This document shows positions 24,680-31,123 of a DNA stretch of 32,869 nt, piece after piece. The DNA comes from Bacillota bacterium. Lineage in GTDB: Bacteria; Bacillota; UBA4882; UBA8346. A program made the translations under genes and the position numbers. How positions within the stretch are numbered: position 1 is the stretch's first letter; every line of letters starts with the position of its first letter. Location of the stretch: contig JARKQY010000057.1 of assembly GCA_029974635.1 (NCBI GenBank), forward strand, positions 1 through 32,869. Direction: 5' to 3'. The notes under the pieces are model-generated. The model saw only the letters and a list, made by a program, of their open reading frames with translations. It did no database searches and was not told the origin of the DNA.

Positions 24680-25841
24680 TGCTGTCCCTCCTCTTTTCAA
24701 CCGTAAAACAAGGAATGCCGGACTGTTCCAACTCGGTAAACGGAACCAAAACGCTACGTGATTTCAGCCATAAAAACACCGGGTGAAACCCGGTCTTACA
24801 TAGGCCGGCCGCGCGTTTCACCATCTCCGGCGTCACCCGGGGAGTAATGAATATCAAACATGAACCCCCCGCCAGATGATAGGCCTCATGAAATAATACC
24901 GCATATTCCAATCCTTTTCGCAGATCAGCGCCGGCCAAAAAACGCAATACCCGTTTTTCCTGTTGATAGCCGCGTTTCGCCGCCAAAATGAAGCTGGAAT
25001 CAAACATTGCGTCAACAGTTTTGCCGTTGCAATAAAAGCCTAACGGCTCTTTATTCTCAATAAACAGATGGGTCAACGCGGCTGCGAAATCGATTCCGAG
25101 TTCGGAAAGCCAGGACCAATCGCTGACGGGATAATCTTCCTCCCCCAAATTTAGAAAGATACCGTTCTCAGCCGCCAGCGTACTCTCCCATTCTTTTACC
25201 TTGAGGCTGCCGGTCCGGGCTAAACTCGGCCAGTGGATTTTTTTTATGCTGTCGCCGGGGCAATAATCCCGGCATCCCCGTAACCGCGACGGATCTTCAT
25301 GCAATCCAAACATGAGTTTCGTTTGACCCAGCGGTAAATGCCGGGTCAAATTCAACCCGATGATTGGAAATAACGGCGGATAAATGATTATTTTTTCATC
25401 ATAGGAGGTGCGGATATCAATCTCCTTAAAACCAAAGGGATCACCGATGGTCAATCTAGTTTCCGGCACGGGATAAATGCCGCGCCGCCCGGGGTAAAAT
25501 TTCATGGTGATTTTTTTCCGGCCGCGGGGCGGAAGTGATACTAGTGTTTGGACGATCCGGGCTCCCAGTTGTTCAGGAAACGGCTCCATTACAGTACACC
25601 AGAATATCGGAAACCAGGAGTGATTAACCAATTGGAGATCCATTGACAGCTCAGTTCCAGCAAACCCGGAGCTGCCCGATAGATCTTTGCTGACCTTGAT
25701 TTGTTTCAGACTACTCCGCAAACCCCACCAGACTATCAATAATAATCCCAAGGTCAGGTATAAAGCCCGGTAAGAGCTTGGAATTCCGGTAAATACCGCA
25801 ATCAAGGCCAATATAACCGTAACTCCAATTGCATTATTCAT
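24651..25841 (-). CDS. DUF58 protein of the MoxR operon
   Basis: A 396-residue protein with two N-terminal membrane helices (about 5-19 and 26-40), then a beta-rich domain with FYPGRRGIYPVPETRLTIGDPFG and the DUF58 signature at residues 188-219: RGCRDYCPGDSIKKIHW, then SLARTGSLKVKEWE. The following vWA-like part has no complete metal-binding MIDAS motif that I can see. DUF58 proteins are encoded almost always behind a MoxR ATPase and are thought to be its partner or target. The start overlaps the MoxR stop by eight bases and its own stop lies inside the DUF4129 gene, so all three are co-translated. Confidence 0.92.
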   Translation of the reverse strand: MNNAIGVTVILALIAVFTGIPSSYRALYLTLGLLLIVWWGLRSSLKQIKVSKDLSGSSGFAGTELSMDLQLVNHSWFPIFWCTVMEPFPEQLGARIVQTLVSLPPRGRKKITMKFYPGRRGIYPVPETRLTIGDPFGFKEIDIRTSYDEKIIIYPPLFPIIGLNLTRHLPLGQTKLMFGLHEDPSRLRGCRDYCPGDSIKKIHWPSLARTGSLKVKEWESTLAAENGIFLNLGEEDYPVSDWSWLSELGIDFAAALTHLFIENKEPLGFYCNGKTVDAMFDSSFILAAKRGYQQEKRVLRFLAGADLRKGLEYAVLFHEAYHLAGGSCLIFITPRVTPEMVKRAAGLCKTGFHPVFLWLKSRSVLVPFTELEQSGIPCFTVEKRRDSNAFFISRTR

Positions 25842-26790
25842 GGAAAGCCTTCTCCGTGGGTACTGGAACCGAGTTTATGATCTCCCGGATAATCCCATGA
25901 CCGGTAATACCTCTCACCGAAGCCTCCCCGGATACAACAACCCGATGGGACAATATAAACGGCGCCAGGTACTTGATATATTCAGGAATGACAAAATCTT
26001 GCCCGCGTATGGCCGCCAGTACCCGGGCCGCATTGAACAGGGCGATGGTTCCCCGGGGACTCACCCCCAGTTCCAAGTCAGGATGGGAACGGGTGCGGGC
26101 CACTAATGCAACGGTATATGCCCTCAAGCTTTCTTCAAAATATATCTTTTGTTTGGCTTGAATAAACTCATTGACCTCAGCCAAGGTGGCTACCGGCTGT
26201 ATCAAATGAATGGGGTGTTCGCCTTCAAGGCGGGTCAATATCTTTAATTCTTCCTCAACCTGAGGATACCCCATCCCGATCCGGATTAAGAAACGGTCCA
26301 GTTGCGCTTCCGGCAGCGGAAAAGTCCCCTCAAATTCCACCGGATTTTCGGTGGCGATTACCACAAAAGGACGGTTCAGGGTTCTGGTCTCCGCGTCAAT
26401 GGTAACTTGCCGTTCTTCCATGGCCTCCAGCAAACTGGACTGGGTACGGGGCGTAGCCCGGTTAATCTCATCCACCAGTACGATGTTGGACATAACCGGT
26501 CCGGGCCTGAGATTGAACTCACAAGTTTTGGGATTGTAAACCATCATCCCGGTTACATCTGACGGCAGCAAATCGGGAGTGCATTGAATCCGGTTGAATG
26601 ATAGGCCGAGAGATATTGCCAGAGCCCGCGCCAGCATGGTCTTTCCTACTCCGGGTACATCCTCCACCAAAATATGCCCTTCACATCCCAGCGCCACCAG
26701 TGCCAGTTCAATGGCGGCCTCTTTACCCACCAGAACCCGGCTGATATTTCCGGTGATCTTCGCCACAATATCCTGCAGATTAGTATTCAT
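25834..26790 (-). CDS. MoxR-family AAA+ ATPase
   Basis: A 318-residue AAA+ ATPase. Walker A is at 44-51 (DVPGVGKT), Walker B ends in Asp107-Glu108 (IVLVDEINRATPRTQ), and sensor 1 is Asn149 (VIATENPVEFEGTFPLPEAQ), followed by the MoxR-type arginine region DRFL at 165-168. The C-terminal lid has RARSHPDLELGVSPRGTIAL. MoxR proteins act as chaperones for the assembly of metal-dependent or envelope complexes. The ATG at 26790 has AGGAGG upstream. A good promoter lies 30 bases before it. First gene of a three-gene operon with overlapping DUF58 and DUF4129 genes. Confidence 0.95.
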   Translation of the reverse strand: MNTNLQDIVAKITGNISRVLVGKEAAIELALVALGCEGHILVEDVPGVGKTMLARALAISLGLSFNRIQCTPDLLPSDVTGMMVYNPKTCEFNLRPGPVMSNIVLVDEINRATPRTQSSLLEAMEERQVTIDAETRTLNRPFVVIATENPVEFEGTFPLPEAQLDRFLIRIGMGYPQVEEELKILTRLEGEHPIHLIQPVATLAEVNEFIQAKQKIYFEESLRAYTVALVARTRSHPDLELGVSPRGTIALFNAARVLAAIRGQDFVIPEYIKYLAPFILSHRVVVSGEASVRGITGHGIIREIINSVPVPTEKAFHE

Positions 26791-27162
26791 TGCTCCTCCT
26801 GCAATTTACTTGTAGTTCTACTATACTATCTCCATCCAAAACTGTCATCTTACCGATGTACTCAAATATACAATGGTTTACAGTACTACAGTACTAAAAA
26901 AATAAAAGAGAACCTATTATTACAAGTTACAATCCCTGATTTGACATCATCCTCCGCCTAATGGAGGATTTGCAAAAATGCTTTCCATTTCTGGTAACAT
27001 TCCGGAAGACTTACTTTTCCTGCATTTATTCGTAAAATAATGGTTTTAGCAGGACATTCATAATTGAATTCGAAATAAGGGATGAAGAAATAGTTAAGCT
27101 TCTCCATTGCTAATATTTTGATTACCATGGTTTAAAATCTTAATGATTTGCGGAGGGATAAC
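26791..27162. other. Divergent intergenic region with palindromes
   Basis: Between moxR (minus) and the beta-barrel gene (plus) lie a moxR promoter (26820-26848), two AGTACT palindromes two bases apart (26882-26895, part of a doubled TACAGTAC), and a hairpin with arms ATCCTCC/GGAGGAT (26949-26955 and 26963-26969). The AGTACT pair, upstream of the -35 of moxR, is a plausible operator. I found no clear promoter for the plus-strand gene. Confidence 0.4.
26820..26848 (-). promoter_or_regulatory. Sigma-A promoter of the moxR operon
   Basis: On the minus strand ATGACA (26848-26843), exactly 17 bases, and TATAGT (26825-26820) match TTGACA/TATAAT at five of six positions each. Transcription would start near 26813, leaving a leader of about 23 bases before the ATG at 26790, with the ribosome binding site in it. 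Confidence 0.6.
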
Positions 27163-27720
27163 ATGATTCAATTCAAAAAACGCTTCATTCAAATCAGTTC
27201 CGTAATTACTATTTTAACTGCAGCATTATTTTCCATTACCGTCGGATGTGCTGCCGAACCTATTATGACTACCGTTATAAACCCGCCCCGTTATCAGGCC
27301 GGCTGGCAATATTCACGGTCAGCCAGTGGATTCAGTGTAAAAATTCCGATAACTGAAACAATCTCCATCCAACCCGTATTTTCGTTCGGAATGACCCAAA
27401 ATCCGGGTTCCCAAGGAACAACCAACGCTAACGGGCATTTTGCATTGGGTCTCCGGGGAGTGCATAACCTGCCGGCCCGCGGCAATTTTCAGCCATATGC
27501 CGGAATCGGCTGGGGTCATTCGGAGAATTTTTCAGGTCCCACCCTGGCTACCGCCAAGATCACCAAGGGTAATACCGGATTTGAAACCTTTATAGGGGCT
27601 GAATATCAAAAATATATAATTCAACCTTCATTAGAAATGGGCTTGGGAAGCTATACCAAGGCTGATGGAAGTTATTACGCCGGTATAACCTTTAACTTTG
27701 CTTTAATGTACACTTTTTAG
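27163..27720 (+). CDS. Small secreted beta-barrel-like protein, probable outer-membrane protein
   Basis: A 185-residue exported protein. The ATG at 27163 has GGAGGG upstream; an in-frame TTG five codons earlier is not needed. The signal sequence (1 to about 31) ends SITVGCAAEP, where either signal peptidase I (after CAA) or a weak lipobox (TVGC) could cut. The mature part is a run of amphipathic strands with short turns (YQAGWQYSRSASGFSVKIPI; SIQPVFSFGM; HFALGLRGVHNL; FQPYAGIGWGHS; KYIIQPSLEMGLG; SYYAGITFNFALMYTF). The last residue is Phe, the usual C-terminal signal for insertion by the BAM complex. About eight strands would make a small barrel. This is strong support for an outer membrane, though a soluble beta protein remains possible. 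Confidence 0.68.
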   Translation: MIQFKKRFIQISSVITILTAALFSITVGCAAEPIMTTVINPPRYQAGWQYSRSASGFSVKIPITETISIQPVFSFGMTQNPGSQGTTNANGHFALGLRGVHNLPARGNFQPYAGIGWGHSENFSGPTLATAKITKGNTGFETFIGAEYQKYIIQPSLEMGLGSYTKADGSYYAGITFNFALMYTF

Positions 27721-29282
27721 CCGTCAAAATTGGAGCATACTTTGTTTTTACCGTGATTCTTGGCAAAATATAATAGCTTGTCGGCAGCATCCAGTAAACT
27801 CCCCTGATCCTTGGCTGAATCGGGAATTGTCGCTATTCCGGCGGAGATTGTTACCCGTGATTTTTTGGCCTGAGGGGGCAGAGTTTCAACCGCCATCCGG
27901 ATTCGTTCCGCAATATGAGCGGCTGTTGCATTATTGGTATCCCTTAAAATGACGGCGAACTCTTCCCCGCCGTAACGGGCTACGATATCATGCTCCCTAA
28001 CCGTTTCCTGCAGGGTACCGGCAATTAATTTCAACAGCCGGTCCCCTTCCGGATGGCCGTAAGTATCGTTATATTTTTTAAAATCGTCGATATCCAATAA
28101 AATCAACGATAATGGGGCTTTTTCAGCCTTAAGGCTTTCTTTTTCAATCTGTTCATTAAAGTAACGGCGGTTATATAACCCTGTCAAACTGTCGGTATAA
28201 GCTTTGGTCATTTCATTATGCAAGGAGGTAGCATTTTGAATCGCGATACTGGCCTGATTGGCAATGCCGGCCAATATAGGGTACTCCTGTTCCGGAACTG
28301 CTCTAACCATAGGGCTTGAAACCATTAATATTCCCACCACTTCCTCCCGTTCTTTTTCCCGCGCCACTAACGGAAAGGCATAGAAAGACTCCACCGGAGT
28401 ACCGGTAAATGATTTGATTAATTCCTTATGCTTTTTAACATCCGAACAAATTACCGGATTGCGATACCCGATAATTCCCGCCAAAAAATCGCTGTCTTTG
28501 GGCAAAGGATGAGCGGCGTAACTTTGCAGCCATTTTTCTTCCCAACCCCGGCTGGCGTAAATTCTCAAAAACTCGTCCTCATCAATAATCAAAACCGCCG
28601 CCATGGGGAACGAACTATTTTGTTGCACCGTTTTCAAGGTTTCACTGAAGATATCCTCCAAATTTGAACTGCCGATGACCTGATGGGAAAAATGATGCAG
28701 CCGCTGTAATTCGATATTCCAACGGGTCAGCCGTTTTGAAACTTCTTCGGTAACGGTATAAGTGTGATGAATTAAATAGCCACCAATAATTCCGGCTAGA
28801 TACAAGTAACCAATCCGGATGAATAACGGAAAAATTTCAAAAGTCTTGGAAAATATCGTTATAAAAGCCAAAAAAGCGGCCATCACGGTGCACCAGATCA
28901 GGATTCCCAAATATTTGAAACGGACCACGGCTATCAACACCGGAATGTAGCAAAGAGGATATACGGGACTATATAACCCGCCGGTTTGAGTGATTATATA
29001 TCCGCCAACCGCCAGATCAAGCCCGAACAATATGAACCGCAAGGGCCTGGTGACCAGGAACCGGAGACCGCTAAAAATTAAAAAAAACAAATTCAAAAGG
29101 AAATAGCTGAAAAGAATCACATAATCAGTTAAATCTCCGTGGAAACCCACGGCTAGCCCCAGTAGTAATGCATTTACCGGGGCTATTTTCAATCTGATTT
29201 GAGCTAAAGAAATGCTGAAGATGTTACTGTTGCTTTTTTTATTTTTATTCCTAAAGCTGGCCATGATCATCACCACTATCAT
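27717..29282 (-). CDS. Membrane-bound GAF-GGDEF diguanylate cyclase
   Basis: A 521-residue enzyme that would make cyclic di-GMP. Residues about 30-170 are several membrane helices (VNALLLGLAVGF to LYLAGIIGGYLI) without an obvious periplasmic domain. Residues about 195-345 are a GAF domain (SSNLEDIFSETLKTVQQ; EEVVGILMVSS). The GGDEF domain follows (TDSLTGLYNRRYFN; LILLDIDDFKKYNDTYGH), with the active site at 438-442 as GGEEF, an active form, and an intact inhibitory site REHD at 429-432. The start is uncertain: ATGs at 29282, 29270 and 29264 all lack a clear ribosome binding site. Its stop overlaps the end of the convergent beta-barrel gene by four bases. It could link a redox or ligand signal (GAF) to surface behaviour. 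Confidence 0.93.
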   Translation of the reverse strand: MIVVMIMASFRNKNKKSNSNIFSISLAQIRLKIAPVNALLLGLAVGFHGDLTDYVILFSYFLLNLFFLIFSGLRFLVTRPLRFILFGLDLAVGGYIITQTGGLYSPVYPLCYIPVLIAVVRFKYLGILIWCTVMAAFLAFITIFSKTFEIFPLFIRIGYLYLAGIIGGYLIHHTYTVTEEVSKRLTRWNIELQRLHHFSHQVIGSSNLEDIFSETLKTVQQNSSFPMAAVLIIDEDEFLRIYASRGWEEKWLQSYAAHPLPKDSDFLAGIIGYRNPVICSDVKKHKELIKSFTGTPVESFYAFPLVAREKEREEVVGILMVSSPMVRAVPEQEYPILAGIANQASIAIQNATSLHNEMTKAYTDSLTGLYNRRYFNEQIEKESLKAEKAPLSLILLDIDDFKKYNDTYGHPEGDRLLKLIAGTLQETVREHDIVARYGGEEFAVILRDTNNATAAHIAERIRMAVETLPPQAKKSRVTISAGIATIPDSAKDQGSLLDAADKLLYFAKNHGKNKVCSNFDG

Positions 29283-29342
29283 GATTCAAAGCAAAATCCC
29301 GCAATACTAACTTCGTCTTTCCATATCCAAAACTTTATAACC

Positions 29343-29370
29343 AAAAAATAAATCCGGCCAATCGGCCGGA
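29343..29370 (-). terminator. Terminator of the LysM gene
   Basis: Arms TCCGGCC (29353-29359) and GGCCGGA (29364-29370) with a 4-base loop. On the minus strand the stem is followed by ATTTATTTTTT (29353 down to 29343). It lies about 53 bases beyond the stop of the LysM gene. Confidence 0.75.
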
Positions 29371-29422
29371 CCTGTATAGATGGGTACACTTTTTGTTAAG
29401 AACAGGATTTATCACACTTCTT

Positions 29423-30166
29423 TTAATGACAACATTTCTTATGATGACCCTTCTTTTTCTTTTTCTTTTGCCGGAAGGGGCATTCTTCCCATGGAATTAC
29501 AACATAAACCGGCGCTGGTTGTGGCATCGGCCCAGGCGGGCAAGGCACTATCGGCATTGTTGGCGGCATGGTAATCGGCAAAGTCACCGGGGGTTCCACA
29601 GACGGTCTGGGGGGAATGCAGATTATTTGACCCGGGACGATCCGGTTGGGATCGGAAATCTGTGGATTGGCGGCTATTAATGCCGCCAGTGTAATATTGT
29701 GCGCCCGGGCAATTTCAAACAATGTATCGCCTGCCCTGACAACATAAAGAGTTCCACCGGGACAAGGAACCGGAGGCGGAGCGGGTACGCATATTTCCTG
29801 ACCGGGAAAAATCCGATCCGGATTGGTAATTTGCGGGTTGGCCCGAATTAACGCATCTAAAGTCACTCCAAAACGTTGCGCAATTCCAAACAGCGTATCG
29901 CCGCTGACTACTCGATAAATCTGTCCTCCGGGACATGGTACGCCAGGGCCCGGAGTGGCAGAGGGAATACAAATTACTTGTCCGGGATAAATTGTGTTGG
30001 GGTCGGTAATTTGGGGGTTGGCATTGATTAAACTCTGTAAAGAAATATTAAATCTCCTTGCTATAAAAAACAATGTATCGCCGGATCTAACGGTATATAG
30101 CTGCCCGTTGGGACAAAGCGGCGTCATCACGTCATCTCTTTGAGCATCAACTAGATTCTCGGACAT
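29423..30166 (-). CDS. Triple-LysM protein with Lys/His/Cys tail, possibly spore-coat related
   Basis: A 247-residue protein with three LysM domains (about 22-68, 82-128 and 139-186), each preceded by CP.G and carrying SGDTLF..A and NPQI.(D/N)P..I.PGQ.IC(I/V)P. LysM domains bind N-acetylglucosamine polymers such as peptidoglycan. There is no signal peptide; the N-terminus is MSENLVDAQRDDV. The C-terminal part is Pro-rich and ends in six lysines (234-239), then HH, KK and a CC pair before the final His. LysM proteins without a signal peptide and with Cys-rich tails are typical of spore-coat assembly proteins made inside the mother cell, so sporulation is a reasonable inference, not proven. The ribosome binding site AGGAGG precedes 30166. 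Confidence 0.85.
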   Translation of the reverse strand: MSENLVDAQRDDVMTPLCPNGQLYTVRSGDTLFFIARRFNISLQSLINANPQITDPNTIYPGQVICIPSATPGPGVPCPGGQIYRVVSGDTLFGIAQRFGVTLDALIRANPQITNPDRIFPGQEICVPAPPPVPCPGGTLYVVRAGDTLFEIARAHNITLAALIAANPQISDPNRIVPGQIICIPPRPSVEPPVTLPITMPPTMPIVPCPPGPMPQPAPVYVVIPWEECPFRQKKKKKKGHHKKCCH

Positions 30167-30404
30167 TCTGTCTCCTCCTCGTAACCAGGGTTTTTGGTTC
30201 TAAAGTAACATATTCGAAAATCCGAGATTTGGTCACCGGGCTTTCGGCATAAATTTCGGGTATTTTACTACTGCACCAATCAAAAAAGATAATCATAAAA
30301 AGGAATCCATCCGATAATAATTAGTAACAGCTATTTTACCTGTAATGAATCCACTCCTTGTATGGAGTTTAAGTCACCCTTTAATGAATAAGGAGGTATT
30401 ATTA

Positions 30405-31028
30405 ATGAAAAAGTGGTTTTTCTTATTGTTAATCCTGGTTCTCGTTTCGTCCACCTGTTTTACTATAAATGCCGCCGATATTCCAAGGCGTGACGCCACC
30501 AAAGTGGATGATGTCACTGAACCCTATGAAGCGACGGAATACATTGTTTCTCCCAAAGAAGAACCCGACGACGACCAAACCGTCAGCAACGCCAAAGAAT
30601 GCGATATCAGAGCGGTTATCGCTTGTTATGACGATGAATACATCCGAGTTGATATTCTCTTGGAAAACCGGATTACTTATGATTGGGATATTTTTTACGC
30701 CGTTAAATTTGAATACACCGGTATGAATGAGTACTTTACTTACTTTACCGACACCAAAAAACTAATCTATGAAAGGGAAGTCGATGGCGAACTTGTCAAG
30801 ACCCAGCGTCTCACTGAAGATAACTCCTATGATACCGCAGGAGTTACCAGCTCGGATATAAAGGACTCCGATGTCTATTTCATCATTAATAAAAAGGAAC
30901 ATATCAATGGGGAAAAAGGCAAAAGGTACTTTTTAACCTGTAGTTTCATGTCGGGGTTCATCACCGATAAAGGAAATTTGAACATTGCCGACAAAACGAT
31001 TCCGGTTGATCTGTATTTTGTATTTTAG
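30405..31028 (+). CDS. Small secreted protein of unknown function
   Basis: A 207-residue exported protein. The ATG at 30405 has GGAGGT upstream and a signal peptide follows (1-23, ending TINAAD); an in-frame start 20 codons earlier is unlikely. The mature protein is acidic and beta-rich (ECDIRAVIACYDDEYIRVDI; YDWDIFYAVKFEYTG; DVYFIINKKEHINGEKGKRY; DKTIPVDLYFVF) with an acidic low-complexity start (SPKEEPDDDQTV). I do not recognise the family. It also ends in Phe, but the strands are not clearly amphipathic, so a soluble surface or periplasmic protein is more likely. It converges on the GH5 gene; a shared terminator lies between them. Confidence 0.7.
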   Translation: MKKWFFLLLILVLVSSTCFTINAADIPRRDATKVDDVTEPYEATEYIVSPKEEPDDDQTVSNAKECDIRAVIACYDDEYIRVDILLENRITYDWDIFYAVKFEYTGMNEYFTYFTDTKKLIYEREVDGELVKTQRLTEDNSYDTAGVTSSDIKDSDVYFIINKKEHINGEKGKRYFLTCSFMSGFITDKGNLNIADKTIPVDLYFVF

Positions 31029-31076
31029 GCTATACCCTTTAAAGCCAAACCCTTCAAATTCCTATTGTTAATCATT

Positions 31077-31113
31077 AAAAAAAAGAGCGGCTCTATCAGT
31101 AATCGAGCCGCTC
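31077..31113. terminator. Terminator between the convergent genes
   Basis: GAGCGGCTC (31085-31093) pairs with GAGCCGCTC (31105-31113) across an 11-base loop. An eight-base A-run (31077-31084) gives a strong U-tail on the minus strand, so it ends the GH5 transcript. On the plus strand the tail is weaker (CTTTCGG) and it may only partly stop the 30405 gene. Confidence 0.8.
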
Positions 31114-31123
31114 CTTTCGGTAT

